From positions 2,232,001 through 2,296,000 of the forward strand of contig NC_085881.1 in the NCBI RefSeq assembly GCF_035222275.1: a DNA stretch of 64,000 bases. The letters run 5' to 3'. Below are positions 1-10,515 of the stretch, piece after piece; within the stretch, counting starts at the first letter, position 1, and each line of letters opens with the position of its first letter. This stretch comes from Podospora bellae-mahoneyi. Lineage: Eukaryota; Ascomycota; Sordariomycetes; Sordariales; Podosporaceae. The notes under the pieces were generated by a model that was not told the origin of the DNA, did not search any database, and saw only the letters and a list, made by a program, of their open reading frames with translations. The position numbers and the translations under genes were made by a program.

Positions 1-1163
1 GTTCAAGGAGACGGTCCTTGAGTCCGTATAAAGGGTTGGTTGTTTTTGGGAACGCAAAGGGCAGGGTTTTCATCAGCAATACCTCTGGGGCACTGGGATT
101 GCTTTCGTTGCATTTGGCGCGTATTATGGAACAGTAGTCAAGGGTAACGAATGTTGGTCCCATACGACGGACCGAGCGGGAATCAAAAGGATCATAAATG
201 ACTGTGACACGACCAAACAAAGCATTTCCCCCAGAGCTGGCACCCCCTCCGATGTGAGGTTGTCAGTATGGACTGCCTAGGGAGAATGGCCTGTGAAATT
301 GGCCCGTCTCGGTGACAGGCAATTCGAGGGGGACGTGGCAGAAGTGGTAGTGCGCCCAGATACCGTATCAGCGAACATGAGTTTGACGTGTGCTCCCAGG
401 ACCGTTTCCTGACATTTTTCCCCAAACGACGCCGTCTTTTTGTTCCTGGAGTAAATCGTACGAAGTAGTCCCATTGTGTTGAAATTGGAGCGCGTGACAG
501 GGCAGCCCAGCTTGACAGCTTGTTTCATAACGTCATCACGGGTGCTGTCCAAGCCCGCCAGCTATTTTATTAGTGGCCAACAGCAGGCGGGGACTACTAA
601 TGTTCACTGGCCGCCTCACTACCAGTTGGGCAACAAGACATATTCGTCCAGATATCACTTTTCTTGTGTTTCCGTCTGTGTTGCTGCCTTGCTTATTACC
701 TACCTATCCAAGCCGCATCCTCTTTTTTTTTGGTCTTTTGAGGCGAACGCCAGGGAAATTCCACATTCCAATCAGTTTTTAAGCCGCTGCTGAAAGATAA
801 GACGAGAAAGAAGAACAGCTCAGAAGGGAGGGTGTCGTCGTCATCATTGAGCAGCACCACCCAGTCTTTGTGTTTTGGACCGAGGCAAAACCCGATCGAT
901 TCTGTCAACCCGCCCAAAACCTTAAACTCGCATCATTCGAGACACAACTACCTTCTTATCTTTTACGCACCGACCTACCTACCTTACTTGCACTATTCCT
1001 ACCGGACTTTTATTGTTGTTGCCTGTTGTTGCTGTGGTTTTTTTTTCTGGCTGGCGGGAATAACAAAAACAGTGGCGGATAGTTTGGGTTGGGTTGGTTG
1101 ATATATCTCTTGTTTGGCAGCTACTGCAAGGGAAGAACTTGGGGATTTAACTGAAAGGGAAAG
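1..1163. other. Upstream region without a supported gene
   Basis: Short open frames occur on both strands but none has a recognisable domain, a plausible exon structure or a convincing start. The right-hand part (about 800-1163) is pyrimidine-rich and T-rich and is probably the promoter and 5' leader of the Rab18-like gene that starts at 1164. Confidence 0.5.
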
Positions 1164-2242
1164 ATGGCTTCGGATGATACCCTCCCGACGCTCAAGGTGT
1201 TGCTTATTGGGCCGTCGGGGGCGGGGAAGAGTGCTTGTGAGTTTTTGTTTTTCTTTCTTCTTTATGTTTATGTTGTGAGAGTTGTTGTCACATGTTTTTA
1301 TTCTGTTCTGGTGGTGAGGTGGTCACCGTATATGACCGGTCGGTGGCCTCAACGGGTCGTGATCAACCCCTGGCTTCGCATGATATGGCCTGGGATGTTT
1401 CTTCATGACTTGGAGGTGATGATCCCTTCATCACTCCCTCATCTTCACAACACTCACAACTACCACCTCACAGCTTGATCTCACTAACACTCACTCACCC
1501 ATTCTTGCTCAGTACTAACCCGCTACTGCGACGATGAATTCGACCCCGAGACCTCGGCCGCAACGATAGGGATTGATTTCAAGGTATTCCTCTCCCCCCT
1601 TTTCCTCCTTACCCGTCACTGACAACCCCTCCCCCCCTCCCCCCCCCCCTAGATCAAAGTCCTCAACGTCCGCGGCAAACCCTACCGTCTCACCCTCTTC
1701 GACACCGCAGGCCAGGAACGGTTCCGCACCCTCTCCACCTCGTTCTACCGCGGCGCGCACGGGGTGTTGCTCGTGTACGACATCTCGACGCGGGCGAGCT
1801 TTTTGAGCATGGAGAGGTGGTTCAACGAGGCGGAGGCGAACACGGTGGAGGGGGTTGCGCTTTATCTGGTAAGCCCCCCCGCCCCCCCTTGTATCACATC
1901 ACATGTACCTTCAACTTTTCCACCGCTATGCTGAGGCTAACATAAGAATAGGTCGGGGCAAAGTTGGACAAGGCCGACGCAAGGGAGGTCACCACGGAGG
2001 AGGGGCAGGCGCTCGCCGAGGCGCACGGGGCAAAGTTTTGCGAGGCGAGCGCAAAGACTAGGGAGAATGTGAGGTTGGCGTTTGTCGATATTGTGGATAG
2101 GATTGTGCAGACTCCGGGGTTGATACAGAATGCTAGACTGGGAAGGGCGGCGGGAGCGGTAGCGTTGGGGAATGGTGGGAGTAGTGGGAGTGGTGGTGGT
2201 GATGGGTATGGGGCTTATTTGCCGGGGGGTTGTTCTTGTTGA
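1164..2242 (+). CDS. rab18: Rab18-like small GTPase
   Basis: Small Ras-superfamily GTPase; the Rab18 family acts in ER/Golgi and lipid-droplet membrane traffic. Four exons join in frame: 1164-1236, 1513-1583, 1653-1868 and 1952-2242, giving 216 aa. Visible motifs are the P-loop GPSGAGKS, the switch I region ending ATIGIDFK, the switch II motif DTAGQERFRTL, EASAKT, and a C-terminal GGCSC with two cysteines for geranylgeranylation. Switch I and the segment QTPGL closely resemble animal Rab18. The usual guanine-specificity motif NKxD reads AKLD (VGAKLDK), which is unusual. All introns have GT-AG ends; intron 1 is the longest (about 276 nt). The tail between GTPase domain and cysteines is Gly/Ser-rich. 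Family assignment is strong; the functional effect of AKLD is unknown. Confidence 0.92.
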
Positions 2243-2626
2243 GCAAGGGGGTTAGAGGGGAAAAGGGCGTTGATCATGAAGATGTTTGGAGTTTGAGGGT
2301 TGGTTCGGTAAATTAGAAGAGAGCAAGGCATGGCGATGGATGGATGGGTGGTGAGGGGAGTTGGGATACACTTCAGACTGTTGAGACAGCACAGAGAGTT
2401 TTGATACCCCCAGGCTTTTTTGGATTATGGATGGAAGTACATTGTACACCTTTTCTTTTGCTTATCAAGTGTCCTTGTGTTTAAGTACTTGTTGTGTTTG
2501 GTCTATAATTTCTGTCTATGTCTAAGTGGTGTGTGCTGTTGACGCATACTCCTCCCCCTCTCATGCAATATTGGCATTTGATAGACGATGGACAATGAGT
2601 ATACAAATCAACCTCTCTCCGGCCAT
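2243..2626. other. Convergent 3' intergenic region
   Basis: Space between the stop codons of the Rab18-like gene (+) and the alpha/beta hydrolase gene (-). It should hold both 3' UTRs. No other structure was recognised. Confidence 0.6.
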
Positions 2627-3711
2627 CTATTCCTTCGGACTCAAAAACTCCACCACCGCCCTCCTAAACGCCTCGGGATTCTCACTAATCAACCAATGGC
2701 CCGCCTCGACATCAACCAGCTCAAACCTGGGGAAAAACTGGCCTATCAGCGGGATGACCTCGTCAGGGACATATTTCGACTTTGTCCCCCTGACAAACAG
2801 CGCCGGTTTCTCAAACCTGACCTCTCTGGGATCTTTAAAGGGAAAGTCACCCAGGTGATCGAGCGCCTTCCCGATGATGCTCAGCGGAACCTTGAACTTT
2901 TGGACCTGAGACTCGGGGTGGCGGGGACGGTGGAGGTTGCCGAGGAGGAACTGGCGGATTGTGACGGAGGGTTCATAGGACTGGAGGATGGAGTCTGCTT
3001 GGGATTGTTTGGTGACCTCGGAGGATTCGATCTCTTTCATGCCGCGGATGTAGCGGGCAAAGTCGGACTCGAGGCGGGCGTCGACGGGGGCGTTGTCGAC
3101 GGAGATGAGGGAGGAGATTAGGGCGGGGGAGGTGAGAGAGAGGGTCATTGCTGCTTTGGCGCCCCTGAGAGGAGAGGGGGTTGGTAAGCTAATGGGGGAA
3201 GGAGGGGGAGGGGGACAAACATGGAGTGGCCGATCAGGCAAGGGTCTTTGAGGCCGTGCTGCTTGATAAAGTCGCCTACGTCGGCGGCCATGGCGGTGTA
3301 GTTGTGGTGGGGGTCGTGGGGGGAGTCCCCGTGGTTGCGGAGGTCCTTTTTGGGTGTCAGCGATGGTTGTTGATATGGGGTTTAGGTGCAGGTACAATGG
3401 CGTAGACGGAGCGGCCTAGGTCACGGGCGAGGACTCTTGTCATATTGTTAGTATGATACGTAGGTGAGTAAGAGAGGGATAGAGGGAGATACGTACTTAC
3501 TTATCGTTCTGTTATTCTTCTTCGACCCAAACAACCCGTGCATGAAAACAATAGGCGAGTTCTTGTTGGGGTTGCCAACCGACGGCTTGGCCGGCTCGTG
3601 AAGATCATACGCCAGAGGGACGGTGGAATATCTCATCTTCATCGTTTGGCATAATGAAGGTGTGAGCGTCCTTTTGGCAATGAGCCGAAGGGCTGTCACT
3701 CTTGGGACCAT
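2627..3711 (-). CDS. IMO32: Mitochondrial alpha/beta hydrolase, IMO32/ABHD11 type
   Basis: Serine hydrolase of the ABHD11/IMO32 family; yeast IMO32 is mitochondrial. Exons on the minus strand: 3711-3497, 3435-3396, 3345-3221, 3164-2627, giving 305 aa. The first ~28 residues are Arg/Lys-rich and lack acidic residues, fitting a mitochondrial presequence. The oxyanion segment FMHGLFGSKKNN is followed, once introns are removed, by RTISKVLARDLGRSVYA and DLRNHGDSPH, which are diagnostic of the family. The nucleophile elbow is GHSMG, split by intron 3 between the bases of Met, and the C-terminal catalytic His lies in VEAGHWLI. Introns are short (about 50-60 nt) with GT-AG ends. Family-level call is firm; the substrate is not evident. 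Confidence 0.9.
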
Positions 3712-4033
3712 CGTAATCTTTTTCTCTTTTTCTTCTTCGTGAGTTGAATGAGTGTCGGTTATATCGCAGGTAAAGAGTGAAACATGCAGGGACCTGAACC
3801 CTGATTATGTACAATGTTGAGATATGCACGGTGAGTCCCCGCCAAAGTGACAGCGAGAGTTCCGGTGAAGCTGCATACAGACAAAATTCCACTCTGTGAA
3901 GCGCACGGGCCACATACGTCATCTTATCGGTTCGTGTAAGTGGTAGATAGGGTGTAGGGGAAGGGAACAATATCTTATTGCTATGTAGAGATTGGCTCCC
4001 GATATGTTACTTTAGAGTTCGAATAGCTACGAC
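3712..4033. other. Intergenic, promoter of the hydrolase gene
   Basis: Separates the hydrolase start (3711, -) from the GH115 stop (4034, -). It should contain the hydrolase promoter and the GH115 3' UTR. Nothing specific is recognised. Confidence 0.5.
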
Positions 4034-7000
4034 TCAGACTTGAGCACTCTCCGGAGGGCCCATCAAACTCGACTTCAACCCACCCACGTCAATCACCACC
4101 TTGGTAATCACCATGGTCGGCTCCAGAAGCCAGACCTTCAACTCGTGCTTCCCAGGGTTCAATCTACCGATGTTGTTCGTCTTGACATAGGACCCCTTCA
4201 CCACGGCGTCTGACCATCCCTGGGGTTGAGTGCTCCCGTCTGTCATTCCCACAGTTTGAACTGTCGTCTGGCTGCCGCCGTCAATGCCAAAGGTATACTT
4301 GTTTGGGCTGTTGGGATTCGCGTTCTCAGATGGGGCAAGGTATACTGTCAACGTCGCAGCAGTAGCAGTGCTGAAGGTGTAAAAGGGGTAAGAAAGGACA
4401 TGTCCCTTGCCTGCTTGTTGCGAAGGAGTCTTGGGCGGGAGCTTAACGCCTGAGAGGGTACGGCCGTAATCGGGGATGACGAGGTAAGCCGATGATGATG
4501 CGGGCGGAGGGGCAAAGTGCTCGGCTTCGATAGACACGACATTGTTGGCTTCGACGTGGCCTTTGAAGTCATCTGGCACATTGTTGTTCTGGATGGGCAG
4601 GATAACTGTGGCCGTTGTGCCGGGGGCGTTGAGATTCGCGATGCTCAAAGAAGCTGCAGTGTTTCCAACTGGGGCCTTTGACCAATCGACCGAGATGAGG
4701 GAACCAATGTCCGTTGCTCCCGAGGTCGTCGAGATGGTATTCTGAGCGTTTGTCACACTGACAAAAGAAGTGTTGGATGTGATCCGGTAGCTGAACGTCC
4801 CGTTGTCACGGGCAAAGACATCAAGCCAGCGTTGATCTGAAGGTGCCATGTATGGACTGGCTGCAGGCAGCGTGAGCGATGCAGAGCCTGGGAATGCGCC
4901 CGAGCTGCCTTGCACCGCAACACCCATGAGCGCATTCTTTGCTTGTGTCGTGAGCCAAGTCAATCCCGGAAGAGAATTCGAGGCTGGTTCCTGCCAGTTG
5001 TTGTAACCGATGTGAGTCTGAGCCATGACATTGTTCCATTTGCCGCTCAGGATGCTGTGGTACTGCCTGGTGATGGCCTGGTCGGCAGAAAATGCAGCCT
5101 GCACGTCCCTGAGCAATTTGTTCGCGCTGACGCGATGCTGACCTCTGTACGTGCCAGCAAGAGCAACCTTGGTGTAAATTTCATAGACGCCTCTGCCAGC
5201 CATGATGGGATGCAGGACCACTTCCCAGAACGACGTCTTAACGTCACTTGGCAGGGCATCATGGACGGCTTGCGCATTCTTGAGCAGAGAAGTCCATTCG
5301 TTGAAATTCAGCTCGGCTTCATCGTAGCTGATGGTATCGAAGGCAAAGGGTGTCCTGCTGAGATCCTCATACTTCATCCGTGCTGTGAGCTTGCCGTATC
5401 TTGTCATGATGGAAGCAGTGGTATCTCCAGCAAGTTCACCCCATTGCCGCGCACCCCACACACCGAGCCACTTCTTGGTACTGTCGAGGTCAGTGAACGC
5501 TTTTCGATCCCAAGCCATAGCCATAAAGTGGGCAGTTGGCAACTCCTAGAGACAAGATTAGTATCTCAGGCCGGAATTCGGATAACTCAAGAGCACCATA
5601 CCAATCCTTTGAGATCTCCAACATTGGCAATCCATAGCTTGTCAACGCCGCTGTCGTAAGCAAGTGTCATTTGCTCCCACGTCTTTTGAAGTTGGATAGT
5701 GTTGATCCACTTGTAGTTTCGTGGATCACCGACATAGTCGAAGTGATAGTACATGCCAGTACCTCCCACCCTGTTTCCTTCGTTACCGATCGGGACCCGA
5801 CGAATGTTTCCTCTATTATCATCACTCCACACAATTGTCACGTCGTCTGAAACTTTCATGCCTTTTTGCCAATAACCAGGTACTTCCTGTGTGATGTCAG
5901 ACATAGTTTTGAACAGAAAACAGATAATGGAACGGGTCAACGAACCTTGTACATCATCCAAGCATGTGGAATCTCGGATAATGGTTTCCCAATGGTTTTA
6001 GTCAGTGTTTGTTGCTGCCAGGCGATGACCTCCTCCAGGGCCTGAGAGTTGAGTGAAGGCGACGCAGCATCTCCCGAACCTCTCATACCCACAGTGTAGA
6101 TCGTGCTCCAGTTCTTTGCCCTTGTCGGACCTTCCTGCATAAAAGCTTGGACGCCAGCCTTGTTGCTTCTCCAATCCCAAGAGCCCCTCAGAAATCTCCC
6201 TTGCTCTTTGTCAGCCCGGGCCATCGGCTCGTGGTGACTTGTTCCCACGAAGATGCCATACTCAGTTGCCGTTGGTCCGTTCCTGGTGTCATCGAGGTAG
6301 AACATGCTGGACCACATCGCTGGCCAAAGATAATTGCCTTTCATCCGGAGGATCAGTTCGAAGATGAGCTTGTAAAAGTCGAGGACGAAGGGGCTTCCAT
6401 ATTGGCTTGGAGTGAACTTGGTCCTGCCCCAGCCTGTCAAGCCTGGCGATTCATCGTTGAGGAAGATGCCTCGATATCTGACAGAGGGCGGTCCTTCAGT
6501 GTAAGTGTCGCTGTTGGCCCAAATGTATTGCTTCTTCTTGGCCGGAACATCAGCCCAGTAGTGCCAAGGCGATACCCCTATTTTCCCCGAGACGTCGTAC
6601 ACACCGTATGCGGTACCGCGCAAATCCGAGCCGGCAATGGCAAGTACAGAGCTGCTCCCTTCCCATGGTGACTGAACGACTTGGTAGGCGAATGTTTCCC
6701 ACTTGTTGGCAATGGAGACTGTGTCGAATTTCTTGGTGCTCCCCAGATTGTCGATGAGACTCGACTGCCCGACAGTTCCCACCAAGATGATTGGTTTCGT
6801 CCCTTTCTGGGAAATAGTCGAGTTCCAATCTGCCACCACCACTGTTCCGTTGACACCCAACACCCGTCCAAAATCCAGGGCCAGATCATTGGCAACTCGC
6901 TTCACACCGGGTAGGTCATTGGGGGCGACTCTGATCTCGGGAGCTAGGTTTGCTCCGCCAAGCTGCAAACCGGTACCAGCCGCGGAGAAGCTGAAGATGG

Positions 7001-7076
7001 AAGGCTTTTCCGTGTATGCAATTGCTGGCGTAAATAATGTAAGCGCTAGAGCGGCGAGTTCGAGAAAGGGAGCCAT
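4034..7076 (-). CDS. Secreted GH115 xylan alpha-1,2-glucuronidase
   Basis: Glycoside hydrolase family 115; these enzymes remove (4-O-methyl)glucuronic acid side chains from xylan. Exons: 7076-5946, 5886-5602 and 5545-4034, giving 974 aa, the usual family length. The start at 7076 gives a typical secretory signal peptide (MAPFLELAALALTLFTPAIA), which supports it over the longer upstream frame. Conserved-looking stretches are RYRGIFLNDE, MKGNYLWPAMW, GTSHHEPM and, across the first two introns, the EVPGYW and GGTGMYYHFDYVG blocks. The C-terminal third resembles the beta-rich and Gylcosyl-hydrolase C-terminal domains of the family and ends with a jelly-roll-like segment. Several N-x-S/T sites fit an extracellular glycoprotein. 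It indicates a plant-biomass-degrading lifestyle. Both introns are short and GT-AG. Confidence 0.93.
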
Positions 7077-7969
7077 TGTGAAGTCCTGTGGTGAACTACA
7101 CCACCACAACGATGAGCACTTGCTTCATCCATGGCACACTCGTGAGATGGGTCTCGCCGTAGATATAGTCTAAACAGAATCCTATGATTTCCAAATGGTT
7201 TACACATCCCATCAGTAGGATATAAGCGGGTAAAGCAGTGAAAGAACCTGAGAGGGCTGCTCAATATAACGTGTCCGCTTGACAGCTAGAGATAGATGAA
7301 GACGACTGAAAAATAAAAAAGTGCCGTTCCGGAAACCATCCTGACAGCTATTTGCCTACGTGAGAACTTCCGGGTTGCTGGGTCTTGGGCATGTCTGCGT
7401 CTGAATATCGAGTGCGGTTGAAACGAGAACCAGTGATTGGTGGAATTTTATGAAGCCACGAACTTGAGCTTCATTGCCTTAAAATGGCTTCATAGAGAGA
7501 CTGCGGAGTGTGGCAACGAGGACAATTAATACAAAGTGACTGTTGCCTGGACTTAACCGACCCAATGGCAATGTCGAGACTGGCTGAAAGGGTGAGAGTG
7601 AAGGTGAGAGTGAAAGTTGGGGGTCAGGGGAAGCTTCCCCTGGATGACCCCCACTTTGGTAGCATCTACCCCACAAAAATAATCCAAAATCAACCAGAAG
7701 CTGCCCCGCATCCACAGTCACTCTCACCGCAGCTGACAGCACCACTCGACGCTTCCAACACTGTCTTCCCTGCACCAGTATCTCCGTATCGCAGTCAGAT
7801 CCCCCAGCCAAGGCCGGACTATCCCAATTGCCGCTGCCCACGGTATCATCCGCCCAGATTACGCACACCCGCCAGAGAACACCGGTTCTCCCCGTGGAGG
7901 ACCCTGGACGAGCTTTTGGATGCAGGCTAAACGGTCACACAGCCTTACGAACCCCATCCCAGCGACATC
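7077..7969. other. Divergent intergenic region GH115/SRP72
   Basis: This 893-bp region should contain promoters for GH115 (-) and SRP72 (+). It holds a direct repeat of about 12 nt (GGTGAGAGTGAA, twice, 7591-7614) followed immediately by the palindrome described separately at 7618-7653. No coding sequence is supported. Confidence 0.6.
7618..7653. promoter_or_regulatory. 36-bp palindrome containing two opposed AGGGG boxes
   Basis: The core 7626-7641 reads AGGGGAAGCTTCCCCT, a perfect 16-nt palindrome. It is flanked by the inverted 9-mers TGGGGGTCA (7618-7626) and TGACCCCCA (7645-7653), so nearly the whole element is self-complementary. AGGGG/CCCCT is the stress-response element core bound by Msn2/4-type factors in yeast; whether that applies here is inference. 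Its place between two divergent genes fits a shared operator. Confidence 0.5.
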
Positions 7970-10037
7970 ATGGCAGACCCCGCCGTCGCGGCTCTTAATT
8001 CCCTCCTCCGTGAGGCGTCTATCGACGACCATGCCGAAGCTCTCGAGCTCGCAACTGCCGCCGTTCGCTCTAACAAGATCCAAGGCCCCGACCTGGCCAG
8101 CGCCCAACACACACGCGTGGTCGCACTCTTGAAGCTCGACCGCTACGACGATGCCCTCCGAGTCATTGCCGAGGGCGGTGACGCTCTCGAGAAGGACTGC
8201 TCTTTCGAAAAAGCATATGCGCTCTATAAGACGGGAGACTTGGAGGGCGCCGAGGCGGTGCTGCAAAAGACTGGAGTCGACACCGGGAAGAGCCAGCGTG
8301 GCCTGAAGCACGTTGCTGGCCAAGTGGCATACCGCAACGAAAAGTTTGAACGCGCCGCCGCGATATATCGGGATCTCAAGGACGATACCGAGGGAGCAAA
8401 CTACGGCGAGGAGAACGATCTGCGAATCAACTTGACCGCAGCCGATGCGCAGCTGCAATGGCAAGGAATGGAGTGGGCCGTTCCAGAGGAGGAGAAGCAG
8501 CCAGCGAGGGAGGATTTGGAAGCCTTCGAGACGGCGTACAATGCTGCTTGCATCTGCATCTCGAGGGGAGACTACACCAAGGCCTCGGTTCTACTGAAAC
8601 GGTCCAGGGATTTGTGCGAGGCAACCGAGGACTTGAACGAGGAGGAAAAGAAGGCCGAGTTGGTGCCAATCCTTGTGCAGCAGGCCTTTGTCTTTACCAA
8701 GCTTGGGAAGCTAGACGAGGCCTTGAGCCTGCAGAATGCCATCAACCTCTTCGAGTGAGTCTCTCGTTATTGCGACCTGGTCATACTATCTAACCTAGCA
8801 CTGCAGGGTATCCGAGACATCTACCAAGGTCATTGCGCAGGGAAATAAACTGCTCCCCAAGGCTACCGCGAACCCCTTTATTGCAGAGCGTTTGGCCCGT
8901 GCTTTACCAAAAATCGAAGGAAACGACCGGTTGTTTGGGTTCCAAACCGCTGCCCTTCAGCGGAACAAGAATGTCATTGATCTTCAGGCCCAAAAGTTTG
9001 AGGGCAAAGAGATCAGAGCGCACAAACTTCTTGCTGGAGCCCAAGTTCCCGATCTCTCAGTTTCCAAGGTCGACCTTGGTGTTGCCGGCGCAGCAGCTGC
9101 TACCAAGTGTGGGGATGGCAAACCGACTGTGCGCCAGCTTTTGCCTCTTCTGGAGAAGCGTCCAAACGACATTGGTCTCCTCCTCACGATTATCCAACTC
9201 TACATTCAAATCAACACACTCCCTCCGGCAATCTTGTTGCTCGAGAAATTCTTCACACGCCTCGAGGAGGCGAACACCCCCGAGCACATTGATGTCCGGT
9301 TTGCGCCTGGCCTTGTTGCTCTTGCTGTATCTCTCTACCGGTCTCAGAACCGGCAAAGGGATGTCCGCAACGAGCTCTCCAAGGCTGCCGCGCACTGGAG
9401 AAGCAAGACTGAAGCCGCAGGAGCAGGCTCATCCATCGCCAGAGAAGCTGGGATTGAGTTACTTCGCTCCTCGCACCCTTCCGACTTGGCAGCTGCTGGC
9501 AAGGCCTTTGAGCAGATTCTCTCGGCCCAGCCAGGGGACCGCACTGCCACTGCAGGTCTAGTTGCCAGCTATGCCACGACTGATTTTGCCAAGGTGGAAC
9601 CCTACCTGGAATCACTGCCCTCGGTTGAGAAGCTCACTCAAGGTGTGGATGTTAGCGCGCTCATTGACGCCGGTGTTGCTCTTCTCACACCTCCTGCTTC
9701 TCAGCAATCCAAGAAGAGGAAGTTTGATGGAGAGGGCGCGGCCCCTGAAAAGGAGAAGCAACAGCCGGCCAAGAAGCCAAGGAAGAGGAAGCTGCCCAAG
9801 AACTACGACCCAACCAAGAAGCCTGACCCTGAGAGGTGGTTGCCACTGCGTGACAGGAGCACTTATAGGCCCAAAGGCAAAAAGGGCAAGAAAAGGGCTC
9901 AGGAGGCCACTCAGGGCGGTGTAGTGAAGGAGGAGGAGACGCTGGAGCTGGCGGGCGGTGCTGGCTCTGTCAAGGTAGAAAAGGCCGGCGGGGGTGGTGG
10001 TGGAGCGAACAAGAAGAAGAAGAAGGGGAAGAAATGA
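7970..10037 (+). CDS. SRP72: Signal recognition particle subunit SRP72
   Basis: SRP72 is the TPR-rich scaffold subunit of the signal recognition particle and binds 7S RNA with SRP68 for co-translational targeting to the ER. Two exons, 7970-8754 and 8807-10037, join in frame to 671 aa, the usual length. Helical TPR-like repeats fill roughly residues 10-530. The C-terminal RNA-binding region is Lys/Arg-rich and carries the family signature (KNYDPTKKPDPERWLPLRD, about residues 592-610), followed by a basic low-complexity tail ending in a lysine run. The intron starts GTGAGT and ends CTGCAG, splitting a glutamate codon. Codon use is GC-rich at third positions, like the other housekeeping genes here. 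Confidence 0.96.
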
Positions 10038-10515
10038 GCGGGTGTGGTATGAAAGGCGGCATTGCATGCACCCATTAGATCAATGATTAATGACATATGG
10101 TCACCATATTGGATTGGCACTTTGATGAAGGAATCAAGCATCGTTGGTGTAAAGCTAAGCAGACAAAAGCTTCTGGACTGCAAGTTTACGTACAAGGCTT
10201 AGATGTCGAATACACCAATGGGAGCTGTAGGATTACATCGAGCAGGCGAACAAATAAACGGCGGCTTACGTGAAACATTTAGGCATACCTTATGCAAGCC
10301 ACACGGAACAAATGCGATAAGCCTCGAAAGCTGAAGGCTGGATCATCAAAGCCTCGAGGGTAGAGGAAGGAACTTGGTGGAAAGGATACAGACGTCCATG
10401 TATTACTGATAGCGAATCCTGTATGGGGGTGAGTTAATCTGAAATACTTTGGAAGTGTCATCCCCCCGGCTTCAGACGGGATCATCATCGCGATCAAAGT
10501 CCTCTGCTGTGTGCA
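10038..10515. other. Intergenic region
   Basis: Space between SRP72 and the decayed DPP III gene. No gene is supported. It should include the SRP72 3' UTR and the former promoter of the DPP III copy. Confidence 0.5.

Noticed and set aside
3770-3830. A T-arm-like sequence (GGGTTCAGGTCCC on the minus strand)
   Set aside because: No matching acceptor stem, D-arm or anticodon arm could be built around it, so it is not called a tRNA.
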